DNA of 64,000 nucleotides from Sulfitobacter sp. 20_GPM-1509m (GCF_000620505.1 NZ_JIBC01000004.1:620001-684000), one strand, 5' to 3'. Counted from the stretch's first letter, positions 8,960 through 17,865 are shown. The notes: generated from the sequence alone by a model not told the origin. Made by a program: numbers and translations.

Positions 8960-10006
8960 TCACCCCTTGTCGCCGCAAACCGGACAATCGCCGCGCCGCG
9001 CCAGCGTGATCTTGCGGCTCTCGCCATAGAGCGCGTCATAGATCAGCATCTCGCCCCGCAGCGGTGTGCCTGCATCGGTCAGCAGCTTGACCGCCTCGAC
9101 CGCCATCATTGCACCCACGACACCGGGCAAAGGGCCCAGAACGCCCGCTTCGGCGCAGCTGGGGGCCAGTCCGTCGGCGGGGGCCTGCGGGAAAATGCAC
9201 TGATAGCACGGTGCGCCACGGGCGGGGTCAAAAACGCTCAGCTGCCCTTCCCACTGGCTCAGCGCGCCCGAGATCAACGGCACCCCCGCCGCGACCGCCG
9301 TACGGTTGACCAGATAGCGGGTGTCGAAATTATCGGTGCCGTCCAGCACCAGATCGTATTCCGCGACCAGTTCGGCGGCGATGTCCGCGTCAAAGCGGCG
9401 GTGATAGGGGCGCACGGTGATGAAGGGGTTCAACGCCTCCAGCGCGGCTTGGGCCGAGAACACCTTTGGCATGCCGATGCGCGCATCTGTGTGGATCACC
9501 TGCCGTTGCAGATTGCTGCCTTCGACCACATCGGCGTCGATCACGCCGATCGTGCCGACCCCCGCCGCTGCCAGATACTGCAACGCAGGCGCGCCCAGGC
9601 CGCCCGCCCCCACGACCAGCACGCGCGCGTTTTTCAACGCCACCTGACCCGGTCCGCCGATCTCGCGCAGAACGATGTGGCGGGAATAGCGGTTCAGTTC
9701 GACCTCGGTCATCGGCCCGATTTGCGGCTGCGGCACCTCGGCCTGTTCGCCTGCTGCCTTCGCCTTTAACCGGCGCAGGCCCCAACGGTAGGCCAGCACC
9801 AGAACGACAAAGCCGCCAAGGATCAGCCACAGCGCCGCACTCTCGCCCGTTGCCATGCGCAACGGATGCGCGTCCGGCAGCACCAGATGCAGCGCCAGCA
9901 CCGCCACATACAACAGCAGCACCATGTTCAACCGCACCGCGCGCGGCGCGCCCATCATGGCCCCGACGCCCCACAGCGCGGCAGCAAGGGCCAGAACCAG
10001 AATCAT
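8960..10006 (-). CDS. moeB: Molybdopterin-synthase adenylyltransferase-like MoeB with N-terminal membrane anchor
   Basis: A 348-residue E1-like enzyme. The ThiF/MoeB domain starts near residue 98 with [16 protein letters not shown], carries the ATP-binding motif [14 protein letters not shown], the NLQRQVIHT segment, and zinc cysteines in CYQCIFP and CPVCG. C284 in PSCAEAGV aligns with the conserved Cys of MoeB. Family knowledge: MoeB adenylates the C-terminal Gly of MoaD (or a related sulphur carrier). About 80 N-terminal residues form two or three membrane segments (about 1-18, 24-43, 55-75), absent from E. coli MoeB, so the enzyme should be membrane-tethered. The start overlaps the dut stop, and it closes the coaBC-dut-moeB run. 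Confidence 0.88.
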   Translation of the reverse strand: MILVLALAAALWGVGAMMGAPRAVRLNMVLLLYVAVLALHLVLPDAHPLRMATGESAALWLILGGFVVLVLAYRWGLRRLKAKAAGEQAEVPQPQIGPMTEVELNRYSRHIVLREIGGPGQVALKNARVLVVGAGGLGAPALQYLAAAGVGTIGVIDADVVEGSNLQRQVIHTDARIGMPKVFSAQAALEALNPFITVRPYHRRFDADIAAELVAEYDLVLDGTDNFDTRYLVNRTAVAAGVPLISGALSQWEGQLSVFDPARGAPCYQCIFPQAPADGLAPSCAEAGVLGPLPGVVGAMMAVEAVKLLTDAGTPLRGEMLIYDALYGESRKITLARRGDCPVCGDKG

Positions 10007-10470
10007 TGCGCGCCCGTCGAGCCGAAGCCGCCCGTGCCGCGTGCGGTGTCATCCAGCACATCGACCAGATCAAACCGCGCCTGCACCACTGGGGCCACGA
10101 CGATCTGCGCGATGCGCATTCCGTGTTCGACCACGAAATCGTCAGCCCCCAGATTGATCATGATCACCCCCAACGGCCCGCGATAATCGCTGTCGATGGT
10201 GCCGGGCGTGTTCACCAGCGTCACACCATGCTTCAGCGCCAGCCCTGAACGCGGACGCACCTGCACCTCGAACCCTTGTGGAATCGCCATGCGCAACCCC
10301 GTCGGCACCAGCGCCCGCGCACCGGGTTTCAAGACCACTGCACTGCGATCGGCAAAGTTCGCCCGCACATCCGCACCGGCAGCACCGGATGTTTCATAGG
10401 ACGGCAGGCCAAGCGCGGTGTCCGCGCCCGTATCCCAGAGAAACTGCACTGTGACTGTATCGGTCTTCAT
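10003..10470 (-). CDS. dut: dUTP diphosphatase
   Basis: A 155-residue trimeric-type dUTPase with all conserved motifs in order: [11 protein letters not shown], the [11 protein letters not shown] motif, the uracil-binding hairpin [20 protein letters not shown] and the Gly-rich C-terminal arm [10 protein letters not shown] that closes over the nucleotide. It hydrolyses dUTP to dUMP and pyrophosphate, keeping uracil out of DNA and feeding thymidylate synthesis. It lies 34 bp downstream of coaBC, and the moeB start overlaps its stop by four bases. The coaBC-dut order is common in bacteria and supports both calls. Confidence 0.97.
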   Translation of the reverse strand: MKTDTVTVQFLWDTGADTALGLPSYETSGAAGADVRANFADRSAVVLKPGARALVPTGLRMAIPQGFEVQVRPRSGLALKHGVTLVNTPGTIDSDYRGPLGVIMINLGADDFVVEHGMRIAQIVVAPVVQARFDLVDVLDDTARGTGGFGSTGAQ

Positions 10471-10504
10471 CTTGCCAGAAAACTCCCGCCGGAGGCATTA
10501 AAGT

Positions 10505-11698
10505 TCAGCTCAACGCCGCCGCAATCCGCGCCGCCAGTTTTTGTGCCACGGAATCCTTGCCCATGCGCGGCCAATCCTCGACGCCCGCGTCCGAAATCAG
10601 ATGCACCGCATTTTCGTGGCCGCCCATGATCCCCGTTTCGGGCGAGACATCGTTCGCAACGATCCAGTCGCACCCCTTGCGCGCGCGCTTGGCGGTCGCA
10701 TGTTCGATCACATCGTTCGTCTCGGCGGCAAAGCCCACAACCAGCCCCGGCCGCCCCTCTGTCATCTGCGACACGGCGGCCAGAATGTCGGGGTTCTCGG
10801 CGAACTCCAGCTTTGGCATCCCGTCCTTGGTCTTTTTCAGCTTGCGATCCGAGGCTGACGCAACCCGCCAGTCGGCCACCGCTGCGGCAAAGACCGCCAC
10901 ATCGCAGGGCAGTGCGGCCTGCACGGCTTGCAACATCTGCTGTGCGGTCTGCACCTTGACGACCTGCACGCCCGCAGGCGGGGGCACGTCGGCAGGTCCG
11001 GTGACAAAGACCACCTCGGCCCCCAGTGCGGCCAATGCAGCGCCCAGCGCCGTGCCCTGCGCACCGGATGAGCGGTTGGCGATATAGCGCACGGGATCAA
11101 TCGGCTCGTGCGTCGGCCCCGAGGTCACCAGCACCCGTTTGCCCGCCAGCGGCCCTCCGCCCAGCGCGCCCTCAAGGGCTGCGACAATCTCCAGCGGCTC
11201 GGCCATGCGGCCCGGTCCGAACTCGCCACAGGCCATGTCGCCGTCGTTCGGCCCGATCACCGCAATGCCGTCGCCGCGCAGGGTCTCAAGATTGCGCTGG
11301 GTTGCGGGGTGGTCCCACATCCGCACGTTCATCGCGGGCGCGATCATCACCGGCGTGTCGGTCGCCAACAGCAGGGTCGAGGCCAGATCGTTCGCCAGCC
11401 CCTGCGCCATTTTTGCCATCAGGTCCGCCGTCGCGGGCGCAACCAGCACCAGATCCGCCGAACGCGACAGCTGTATGTGCCCCATCTCGGCCTCGTCCGT
11501 CAGATCGAACAGATCGCGGTAGACCTTGGTCCCAGCCAGCGCGGACACGGACAGAGGGGTGACAAATTCGGACCCCGCCTGCGTCAGCACGGGTGTCACC
11601 GATGCGCCGCGTTCACGCAAGCGCCGGATCAGGTCCAGCGACTTGAACGCCGCGATTCCACCGCCGATGATCAGAAGAATTCTTTTGCCGTTCAGCAT
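10505..11698 (-). CDS. coaBC: Bifunctional phosphopantothenoylcysteine decarboxylase/phosphopantothenate-cysteine ligase
   Basis: A 397-residue CoaBC (Dfp). The N-terminal CoaC half (about 1-185) is an FMN flavoprotein with GKRILLIIGGGIAAFKS, the PAMNVRMW motif and the catalytic Cys in GDMACGEFGPGRM. The C-terminal CoaB half (about 190-397) opens with VLVTSGPTHEPIDPVRYI and contains RSSGAQGTALG, the CTP-binding ligase signature. It performs two consecutive steps of coenzyme A synthesis from 4'-phosphopantothenate. The gene begins 76 bp after the ChaN-like gene and runs into dut. Length and motifs are fully typical. Confidence 0.97.
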   Translation of the reverse strand: MLNGKRILLIIGGGIAAFKSLDLIRRLRERGASVTPVLTQAGSEFVTPLSVSALAGTKVYRDLFDLTDEAEMGHIQLSRSADLVLVAPATADLMAKMAQGLANDLASTLLLATDTPVMIAPAMNVRMWDHPATQRNLETLRGDGIAVIGPNDGDMACGEFGPGRMAEPLEIVAALEGALGGGPLAGKRVLVTSGPTHEPIDPVRYIANRSSGAQGTALGAALAALGAEVVFVTGPADVPPPAGVQVVKVQTAQQMLQAVQAALPCDVAVFAAAVADWRVASASDRKLKKTKDGMPKLEFAENPDILAAVSQMTEGRPGLVVGFAAETNDVIEHATAKRARKGCDWIVANDVSPETGIMGGHENAVHLISDAGVEDWPRMGKDSVAQKLAARIAAALS

Positions 11699-11774
11699 CC
11701 TGCGTTCCCGCTGTCGTCATTTTCGCCCAACCATAGGCCGCGCCCGCGCATTCTGCCAGCCCGTAAGCAGGCCG

Positions 11775-12566
11775 CTATCTGAGCGCAGCGCAGGGGTCGG
11801 GCCGGTCCTGTGCCGGTGCGTCCCACACCACGTCGAACCCGCCGTCCGGGGCGTTGCCGTCCTCGGCCTGACCGATGGACCAGACGCGCGCCTTCGGGGC
11901 GACTTGCGCCAGATAGCTGGGCACGCCCCAGTCCTTGCGGGCATGGCCGTTGCCGGTGATCACCACCACCGGCCCGCCGGTGTCGGCCAAGGCCCTGACC
12001 GCCGCTTGCGCCAATGTGGCATCGCGCAACCGCTGCACCTTGACCATGGCGGGCAACAGCTCCTTGGGCAGCGCATCGCAATGGGCAACGCGTTGCAAGT
12101 CCTCGCGCGCAATCTGATTTGCATCGCTCAGGTCCCGGTCCAGCCCGTATGCCGCAGCAGCGTCAAAGGCGGCCCCAAGGGGTTCCTGCATCACGGCCTG
12201 CGCCAATTCGCGTGGCACCGCAGCGCCGTAGCTGATGGCATCGGGGGCTGCTGCAAAAATCGGGTGGTACATGGAAAAATCAGGCCAACCCGCCTCGGTC
12301 CAGCCCAGCCGTTCGGCCATGGCGTCCGCGTTTTCGATCAGCTCTGACGTGACCAGCCCCGCTTGCGCGGGCTGCAGCATCTCCCAGACAATCGCCTTGG
12401 GCTGCACCTGTGCCACGACCGCCGCCTCCGCCGTGTGGTGAGCCGGATTGTCATGCACCTCGCCCACAATCACGATATCGGCGGGGGGCACATCGGCAGG
12501 TTCAAAAGCAAAGGCCGCCCCCGAGAGGACGGCCCACGACAGCAGTGCGGGAATCATGTATCTCAT
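11775..12566 (-). CDS. ChaN-like exported protein
   Basis: A 263-residue protein with an N-terminal signal peptide (about residues 1-20, ending GAAFA) and then the ChaN/haem-binding-uptake domain: ADIVIVGEVHDNPAHHTAEA at the start and VVVITGNGHARKDWGVPSYL near the end. Family knowledge: Campylobacter ChaN binds haem, and the fold is related to Tiki/EreA-type hydrolases whose conserved His and Glu residues are visible here. No lipobox Cys is seen, so it is probably periplasmic. The start overlaps the stop of the RpoH-type sigma gene (ATGA), so it is co-translated with it, an unexplained pairing. The substrate or ligand is uncertain. Confidence 0.8.
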   Translation of the reverse strand: MRYMIPALLSWAVLSGAAFAFEPADVPPADIVIVGEVHDNPAHHTAEAAVVAQVQPKAIVWEMLQPAQAGLVTSELIENADAMAERLGWTEAGWPDFSMYHPIFAAAPDAISYGAAVPRELAQAVMQEPLGAAFDAAAAYGLDRDLSDANQIAREDLQRVAHCDALPKELLPAMVKVQRLRDATLAQAAVRALADTGGPVVVITGNGHARKDWGVPSYLAQVAPKARVWSIGQAEDGNAPDGGFDVVWDAPAQDRPDPCAALR

Positions 12567-13447
12567 ACGAGGAAGTGATGCACTTCCCGGCTCTGAGTCT
12601 CCAGCGATTTCCGCATCTTGGCAAAAGCGGCAGCTTCCAGCTGTCGCACCCGCTCCTTGCTCAGCGACAGCTCTTGCCCGAGGCTTTCCAGCGTCCGCGC
12701 GTCATCGCGCAGCTTGCGTTCGCGGATGATGAACCGTTCGCGGTCGTTCAGCGCATTCATCGCCATCAGCAACCATTCGCGCAATTGCGCGGTGTCGTGT
12801 TCATTCTCGACCTGTTCGGCCGCCTGCACGCCATCGTCTTCCAGCGCGTCGATCCATTCGCGGCCTTCATCCTCGGAGGATTGGGTCGCGTTCAATGAAT
12901 AGTCGGACCCGCCAAGGCGGCCTTCCATCATTTCCACATCCCGCAGCGGCACGCCGATCTCGGTCGAGATCATCTGGCGCAGCTGATGTCCGTCCAGCGT
13001 CTCGCCTGCCGAGGCGCTCTCGCGCTCGAGCCGCGCCTGAACCCGGCGCATGTTGAAGAACAGCGATTTCTGCGAGGAGGTCGAGCCGGTGCGGACCATG
13101 GACCAGTTGCGCATCACGTAATCCTGGATCGATGCCTTGATCCACCAGACCGCATAGGTCGAAAAGCGGACGCCCCGATCCGGGTCGAATTTGTCGGCAG
13201 CTTTCATCAACCCAAGGCCCGCTTCCTGAATCAGATCATTCATCGGCGCGCCGTAGCGTTTGAACTTGGATGCCATCGAAATTGCCAGCCGCATATAAGC
13301 GGTGATCAACCGGTGCAGCGCCGCCTCGTCCCGCTCGTCGCGCCAGGCATAGGCCAGTTTCAGCTCGGTTTCGGCGTCCAACAATTCCGCTTTCATCGCA
13401 ATGCGTGAGAGTGAAACTTCCCGTACGTTATCCAGTGCCATTGTCAC
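12563..13447 (-). CDS. rpoH: RpoH-type alternative sigma factor (RpoH2-like)
   Basis: A 294-residue sigma-70 family protein. Region 2 reads LITAYMRLAISMASKFKRYG, NDLIQEAGLGLMKAADKFD and FSTYAVWWIKASIQDYVMRN. Region 4 ends with the helix-turn-helix LSLSKERVRQLEAAAFAKM. Region 1.1 is missing, as expected for group 3. Rhodobacterales carry two RpoH proteins; the second, linked to singlet-oxygen and general stress, resembles this protein in having RTGSTSSQKSLFF after region 2. The assignment to RpoH2 rather than RpoH1 is an inference. It is coupled downstream to the ChaN-like gene. The 83-bp gap to the divergent cobU must hold both promoters, but I see no convincing -35/-10 pair. Confidence 0.9.
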   Translation of the reverse strand: MTMALDNVREVSLSRIAMKAELLDAETELKLAYAWRDERDEAALHRLITAYMRLAISMASKFKRYGAPMNDLIQEAGLGLMKAADKFDPDRGVRFSTYAVWWIKASIQDYVMRNWSMVRTGSTSSQKSLFFNMRRVQARLERESASAGETLDGHQLRQMISTEIGVPLRDVEMMEGRLGGSDYSLNATQSSEDEGREWIDALEDDGVQAAEQVENEHDTAQLREWLLMAMNALNDRERFIIRERKLRDDARTLESLGQELSLSKERVRQLEAAAFAKMRKSLETQSREVHHFLV

Positions 13448-13530
13448 ATCTCCCCGATCATTACTTGTTATGCGGTGTTGACTTTATTACGCATCAGCAC
13501 AGGGTTCGGTTCATTCGAAAGATGAAAAAA

Positions 13531-14049
13531 ATGTTGCCTTCAATGACATTCGTTTTAGGTGGCGCGGCTTCCGGAAAATCGGCATTCGCTGAAAATGTAA
13601 TTATTAACAGCGGGTTAATCCCTGTCTATCTGGCGACTGCACGCATCTGGGACGCCGAAATAAAAGATCGCGTGCAAGTGCACCGGGATCGGCGTGATGC
13701 CGCTTGGATCAACTTCGAGGCCACGCATGATCTTGCCCATGTTCTGTGCGAACGCGACGCAAGCGAAGCGGTTCTGATCGACTGTGCGACCATGTGGCTG
13801 ACCAATCATGTCATGGACGGCAGCGATCTGGCACAGGCGCAGGCGGCGCTGATGCAGGCGCTGGACGAATGCGCGGCGCCGGTGGTGATCGTGTCGAACG
13901 AACTGGGTCAGGGCATCGTCCCCGCAGATGCCGACACCCGCGCCTTTCGAGAGGCGCAGGGACGCCTGAACATCGCACTGGCCGCGCGTGCCGACACTGC
14001 CATTCAGGTCGTTGCGGGTCTGCCCAATGTTCTGAAAGGCAGCCTATGA
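13531..14049 (+). CDS. cobU: Bifunctional adenosylcobinamide kinase/guanylyltransferase
   Basis: A protein of 172 residues with the P-loop GGAASGKSAF at its N terminus, LIDCATMWLTNHV (the Walker B-like strand) and NELGQGIVPADADTRAFRE, which are diagnostic of CobU/CobP. It phosphorylates adenosylcobinamide and then transfers GMP to make AdoCbi-GDP, the activated intermediate of cobalamin nucleotide-loop assembly. ATG codons at 13522, 13531 and 13543 are all possible; 13531 is chosen because GAAAG lies about 10 bases upstream and the protein then starts just before the P-loop strand. The stop overlaps the phosphatase start (ATGA), and a phosphatase beside cobU supports a cobalamin role. Confidence 0.93.
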   Translation: MLPSMTFVLGGAASGKSAFAENVIINSGLIPVYLATARIWDAEIKDRVQVHRDRRDAAWINFEATHDLAHVLCERDASEAVLIDCATMWLTNHVMDGSDLAQAQAALMQALDECAAPVVIVSNELGQGIVPADADTRAFREAQGRLNIALAARADTAIQVVAGLPNVLKGSL

Positions 14050-14624
14050 CCACCTGGCACTGGGTGCGCCACGGGCCAACCCATCAGAAAACCTTTGTCG
14101 GCTGGCGCGACGTGCCCGCCGATCTGTCCGACAGCGCGCAAATCGCCCGTATTCAGTCCTTCCTGCCGGAGGACGCGCTGGTGATTTCCTCGGACCTGAT
14201 CCGCGCGCATGCCACGGCGGATGCGATTGCGGGCGGACGCACACGCCTGCGCTCGGACCCGATGCTGCGCGAATTTCACTTTGGTGCCTGGGACAACTGG
14301 CATTTCTCACGGGTCAGCGATGCCTATCCCGACCTCAGCCGCGCCTATTGGGAAAATCCGGGCGACATCGTCCCCCCCGGTGGTGAAAGCTGGAACATGG
14401 CCGCTGCCCGCGTCGCCACCGCCGTGCGCCGGATCAGCGCGCAGCACCCCGCGCGGCACATCATCGCCGTGGCCCACATCGGCGTGATCCTGACGCAGGT
14501 TCAGGCGGCGATGGGCTGGACGCCGAAACAGGCGCTGGCCCACAAGATCGACAACCTGTCGGTGACCCGCATCGACGGGGCGGATGCGGAAAACCCTGTA
14601 CCGCTGCTCAATCACCTTCCGTGA
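14046..14624 (+). CDS. Histidine phosphatase family protein, possibly alpha-ribazole phosphatase (CobC-like)
   Basis: A 192-residue phosphoglycerate-mutase-like phosphatase. The catalytic RHG motif is in WHWVRHGPTH at the N terminus, a second conserved Arg is in SDLIRAHATADAI, the acid region is LREFHFGAWD and the second His is in IIAVAHIGVI. Only short flanks surround the core, typical of CobC-type enzymes. Coupling to cobU (ATGA at 14046) suggests it removes the phosphate from alpha-ribazole phosphate or adenosylcobalamin phosphate. The family is broad and other substrates cannot be excluded, so no symbol is given. Confidence 0.82.
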   Translation: MTTWHWVRHGPTHQKTFVGWRDVPADLSDSAQIARIQSFLPEDALVISSDLIRAHATADAIAGGRTRLRSDPMLREFHFGAWDNWHFSRVSDAYPDLSRAYWENPGDIVPPGGESWNMAAARVATAVRRISAQHPARHIIAVAHIGVILTQVQAAMGWTPKQALAHKIDNLSVTRIDGADAENPVPLLNHLP

Positions 14625-14684
14625 TGGATATCCGCACAAAACAGCGATTTACCCGTCAGGATTTCTGCGGCTAACCTGCGCTTC

Positions 14685-15359
14685 ATGACATATGATCTTT
14701 ATATCGGTGACCGCACATTTTCGAGCTGGTCGCTGCGCGGTTGGCTCATGCTCGAGAAATTCAGCCTGCCCTTCCGCACGCACCTTGTTGGCCTTTATGG
14801 CGGCACGATGACCGCTGATATGGCCCATCTGGCACCGGCGAGACTGGTGCCTGCCCTGCAACTGCCCGACGGCACGGTGGTGGGCGAAAGCATGGCGATT
14901 GCCGAGACACTGGCCGAGCGTCACCCCGACGCAGGCCTGTGGCCCGCCGATGCCGCCGCCCGCGCCACCGCGCGGATGCTTTGTGCCGAAATGGCCGCAG
15001 GCTTTGGTGCATTGCGCAACCAGTGCCCGATGCAACTGCAACACGTCAACACGGGCTTTCAACCCTCCGAGGCGACCCGCGCCGATCTGGACCGCATCGA
15101 AACCCTGTGGACCCACGCCCGCAGCTTTGCCTCAGACGGTCCGTGGCTGTTCGGGGCCTACAGCCTGGCCGATGCCTTTTACGCGCCGGTCTGCGCCCGC
15201 ATCATCGGCTATGATCTGCCCGTGTCCGAGGCCGCCCGCGCCTATTGTGCCACAACCCTTGCCGATCCTGCGTTCAAGGCCTGGCGCGCGGAGGGGCTGA
15301 AGACCACATACGATCCGTTCCCCTATGATATGGGCACACCGATCGCAGACTGGCCCTGA
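14685..15359 (+). CDS. Glutathione S-transferase family protein
   Basis: A 224-residue protein with an N-terminal thioredoxin fold (about 1-80) starting MTYDLYIGDRTFSSWSLRGW. The Ser-Ser in FSSWS sits where GSTs carry their catalytic Ser or Cys. The strand ALQLPDGTVVGESMAIAETL includes the conserved glutathione gamma-glutamyl binding ES. A helical C-terminal domain follows (about 90-224) with the N-capping motif ADAFYAPVC. The substrate is unknown. It lies 60 bp after the phosphatase and is followed by a good hairpin terminator at 15391-15415, so it is probably the end of the cobU transcript or a single unit. Confidence 0.85.
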   Translation: MTYDLYIGDRTFSSWSLRGWLMLEKFSLPFRTHLVGLYGGTMTADMAHLAPARLVPALQLPDGTVVGESMAIAETLAERHPDAGLWPADAAARATARMLCAEMAAGFGALRNQCPMQLQHVNTGFQPSEATRADLDRIETLWTHARSFASDGPWLFGAYSLADAFYAPVCARIIGYDLPVSEAARAYCATTLADPAFKAWRAEGLKTTYDPFPYDMGTPIADWP

Positions 15360-15390
15360 TCTTTCTTTTGGCCCTAAATATCCGATCCCG

Positions 15391-15415
15391 ATGCCCGCCT
15401 CCCCTCGGCGGGCAT
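15391..15415 (+). terminator. Terminator hairpin after the GST gene
   Basis: A perfect 9-bp inverted repeat ATGCCCGCC/GGCGGGCAT (15391-15399 and 15407-15415) with a 7-base loop lies 31 bp after the GST stop. The 3' arm abuts the first TTAACCAT motif before comM, so terminator and downstream promoter are tightly packed. There is no long U tract, as is usual in high-GC alphaproteobacteria. Confidence 0.65.
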
Positions 15416-15454
15416 TAACCATTCGTAAACGCGGACCCTCTACCGATTAACCAT
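15415..15454 (+). promoter_or_regulatory. Two CtrA-type half sites (TTAACCAT) upstream of comM
   Basis: TTAACCAT occurs twice, at 15415-15422 and 15447-15454, 32 bp (about three helical turns) apart. The first extends to TTAA-N7-TAAA (15415-15429), one mismatch from the CtrA full site TTAA-N7-TTAA. Known: TTAACCAT is the classic CtrA half site in Caulobacter, and CtrA controls competence-like genes including comM in Rhodobacter capsulatus. That these sites bind CtrA here is an inference. Confidence 0.55.
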
Positions 15455-15465
15455 ATTGTAGAGGG
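15436..15465 (+). promoter_or_regulatory. Hairpin overlapping the comM ribosome binding site
   Basis: A perfect 8-bp inverted repeat CCCTCTAC/GTAGAGGG (15436-15443 and 15458-15465) has its right arm inside the Shine-Dalgarno sequence GAGGGA (15461-15466), which sits 4 bases before the comM ATG at 15471. If transcribed, it would hide the ribosome site. The loop contains the second TTAACCAT, so the element may instead lie partly upstream of the transcription start. Confidence 0.45.
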
Positions 15466-15470
15466 ACAGA

Positions 15471-16985
15471 ATGGTCGCACGCGCCTATACCGTGGCATTT
15501 CAGGGGGTCGAGGCCCGCCCCGTCGAAGTGCAGTGCGCCCTGTCTCCGGGGTTGCCGGCCTTTTCCATCGTCGGCCTGCCGGACAAGGCGGTGTCCGAGG
15601 CCCGCGACCGCGTTCGCGCGGCGCTGGGTGCGATGGCCATAGCCCTGCCGTCGCGCCGGATCACCGTGAACCTGTCACCTGCGGACCTGCCGAAAGAAGG
15701 GTCGCACTTCGATCTGCCCATCGCCCTGGCGCTGTTGGCCGCCCTCGACATCATTCCCAAGGACACCGCGGAATCTGTCGTTGCCCTGGGCGAGTTGTCC
15801 CTTGATGGCACGTTGATCCCCGTGATTGGCGCCCTGCCCGCCGCCATGGCCGCCGCCTCAGACGACCGCACGCTGCTGTGCCCCGCCGCCTCTGGTGCCG
15901 AAGCGGCCTGGGTCTCTGCCACCAAGGTGATCGCCGCCCCCGACCTAGGGGCGGCCGTGCGCCATTTTACCGGTCAGTCGCTGATCGAACCCAGCAGCCC
16001 GGGCGAGGTCACGCCAGATGATCCTCTGAAGGACATGCGCGATGTCAAAGGGCAGGAACGTGCCAAACGGGCGCTGGAAATCGCCGCCGCAGGGCGGCAC
16101 CACCTGATCCTTGTCGGTACGCCGGGCTCGGGCAAATCCATGCTGGCCGCGCGGCTGTCGGGCATCCTGCCGCCGCTGACCCCCTCCGAGGCGCTGGAAA
16201 CCTCGATGATCCATTCGCTTGCCGGGCTGCTTGACGCGGGCGGCATTTCCCGCGCCCGCCCCTTTCGCGAACCGCACCACACCGCGTCGATGGCCGCAAT
16301 CATCGGCGGCGGACGCACCGCCAAGCCGGGCGAGGTGTCGCTGGCCCACAACGGCGTGCTGTTCATGGACGAATTCCCCGAGTTCCCCCGCACCGTGCTG
16401 GAAACCCTGCGCCAGCCCATCGAGACCGGCGAAGTGATGATCGCCCGCGCCAATGCCCACGTGAAATACCCCTGCGCCTTTATGCTGGTCGCCGCCGCCA
16501 ACCCCTGCAAATGCGGCTATCTGACAGACCCGGACCGCGCCTGTGCCCGGGTGCCGGCCTGTGGCGAGGATTACATGGGGCGCATTTCCGGCCCGCTTAT
16601 GGACCGGTTCGACCTGCGCGTGGATGTGCCGCCCGTGCGCTACACCGACCTGGACCTGCCCGCATCGGGCGACACCTCGGCGCAGATTGCCGCACGCGTC
16701 AAAGCGGCCCGCGACATCCAGATTGCACGGTTCGAAGGCCGCACCGACATGCGGTCAAACGCAGATGCAGAAGGGGAAATCCTCAAGGAAATCGCGACAC
16801 CCGACGCCGAAGGCAGCGCCCTGCTCAGCCGCGTGGCCGAACGCTTTGCTCTGTCGGCGCGGGGTTATCACCGCGTCTTACGTGTCGCGCGCACCATCGC
16901 CGATCTGGACGGATCAGCGGACGTCTGCCACCGCCACGTCGCCGAAGCCGTCAGCTACCGGGTGCCGCATCCCAACGGGAGTTGA
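15471..16985 (+). CDS. comM: YifB/ComM family Mg-chelatase-like AAA+ ATPase
   Basis: A 504-residue protein. The N-terminal LonC-like domain (about 1-170) starts MVARAYTVAFQGVEARPVEV. The Mg-chelatase-type AAA+ domain (about 190-400) has Walker A GTPGSGKSMLAARL, Walker B LFMDEFPEFP and the pre-sensor segment REPHHTASMAAIIGGG. A C-terminal Mg-chelatase domain includes LSARGYHRVLRVARTIADL. Known: ComM is a hexameric branch-migration helicase that extends recombination during natural transformation and, in Rhodobacter, gene-transfer-agent uptake. The upstream TTAACCAT motifs fit CtrA control. Its 3' end overlaps the convergent hydrolase gene by 35 bp. Confidence 0.95.
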   Translation: MVARAYTVAFQGVEARPVEVQCALSPGLPAFSIVGLPDKAVSEARDRVRAALGAMAIALPSRRITVNLSPADLPKEGSHFDLPIALALLAALDIIPKDTAESVVALGELSLDGTLIPVIGALPAAMAAASDDRTLLCPAASGAEAAWVSATKVIAAPDLGAAVRHFTGQSLIEPSSPGEVTPDDPLKDMRDVKGQERAKRALEIAAAGRHHLILVGTPGSGKSMLAARLSGILPPLTPSEALETSMIHSLAGLLDAGGISRARPFREPHHTASMAAIIGGGRTAKPGEVSLAHNGVLFMDEFPEFPRTVLETLRQPIETGEVMIARANAHVKYPCAFMLVAAANPCKCGYLTDPDRACARVPACGEDYMGRISGPLMDRFDLRVDVPPVRYTDLDLPASGDTSAQIAARVKAARDIQIARFEGRTDMRSNADAEGEILKEIATPDAEGSALLSRVAERFALSARGYHRVLRVARTIADLDGSADVCHRHVAEAVSYRVPHPNGS

Positions 16986-17865
16986 TCCAGCCCGCCAGAT
17001 CGTTCAGCGTCGCGCGCGCTTCGGGCAACATGTTGTGAAACATCGGCCAGACGTGGGGCAAATCGCAGGCAATGTGCATCTGAACCGATACGCCTTGCGC
17101 TTTCATTCGGCCGACGATCCGGCGGCTGTCATCCAGCAGGATTTCAGTATCACCGACCGTGATCCAGACTGGTGGCGCGCCGGTGAAATCCGCAAACAAC
17201 GGGCTGGCCTCAGGGTCGTCGGCGGTTGCCCCTGCAAGGTAATGCCCGGCCATCTCGGACACGCGGAGGGCGGGCAGCATCACGTCACGCGCCGCATTCA
17301 CATGCAAGCTGGCCCCCGAGAATGTCAGGTCGGTCAGGGGCGAGAACGCGAACAGACCGCCCGGCAGCACAGCCCCCGCGCGGATCAACCGCGCCAAAAG
17401 CGCCAGAGCCAGCCCACCACCCGCGCTGTCGCCGCCCAGCATGATGTTTTCGGGCCTCACACCTCGCGCCAGAAGCGCGTGATAAGCATCCTCGGCACGG
17501 TCCAGAGCCGCAGGAAAGGCATGTTCCGGCGCCAGCGGGTATGTTGGCAACACGGCGCAGGCATGCACCGCATGGGCCAGAACCGCGACCATTGCCGCGT
17601 GCGTGCGCGGGCTGCCGAAGATATAGGCGCCGCCATGGAAATACAGCAGGACCCGGCCCCGATCCGCCCCGGCAGGCTCGAGCCACAAGGCAGCGCCATC
17701 GCCAAGGTCACGCCAGCTTTGGGTTACGTCACGCGGGCCCCGAAAGAAGAACCGCGCGTTGCGCTCCAACCGGCGGCGCAGACTGTCGTGCGAGGTGGCG
17801 TGGGCAAGGCGCGGCTTTTCAACCCGCCGCAGCCACCCGTTCAACAGGGGCCGTTGCCAGCTCAC
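16951..17865 (-). CDS. Alpha/beta hydrolase of the hormone-sensitive-lipase family
   Basis: A 304-residue esterase-like protein with the HSL-family oxyanion motif in [12 protein letters not shown], the nucleophile elbow [10 protein letters not shown], the acid region [13 protein letters not shown] and the catalytic His in [10 protein letters not shown]. It probably hydrolyses short acyl or aryl esters. The start is taken as GTG at 17865 because it overlaps the gshB stop (GTGA) and longer forms run into gshB in another frame with no family similarity. It is thus translationally coupled to gshB. Its last 35 bp overlap the 3' end of comM on the other strand. Confidence 0.88.
   Translation of the reverse strand: MSWQRPLLNGWLRRVEKPRLAHATSHDSLRRRLERNARFFFRGPRDVTQSWRDLGDGAALWLEPAGADRGRVLLYFHGGAYIFGSPRTHAAMVAVLAHAVHACAVLPTYPLAPEHAFPAALDRAEDAYHALLARGVRPENIMLGGDSAGGGLALALLARLIRAGAVLPGGLFAFSPLTDLTFSGASLHVNAARDVMLPALRVSEMAGHYLAGATADDPEASPLFADFTGAPPVWITVGDTEILLDDSRRIVGRMKAQGVSVQMHIACDLPHVWPMFHNMLPEARATLNDLAGWINSRWDAAPGS

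Noticed and set aside
5522-13447. Search for a heat-shock or RpoE-type promoter before cbpA and rpoH
   Set aside because: Partial matches (CTTGCTG before cbpA, TGATGC before rpoH) lack correctly spaced -10 partners, so no call is made.
13746-14045. N-terminal extension of the cobU-linked phosphatase
   Set aside because: The in-frame upstream part overlaps cobU in another frame and is Arg/Gly-rich; the ATG at 14046 places the RHG motif at the N terminus as in the family.
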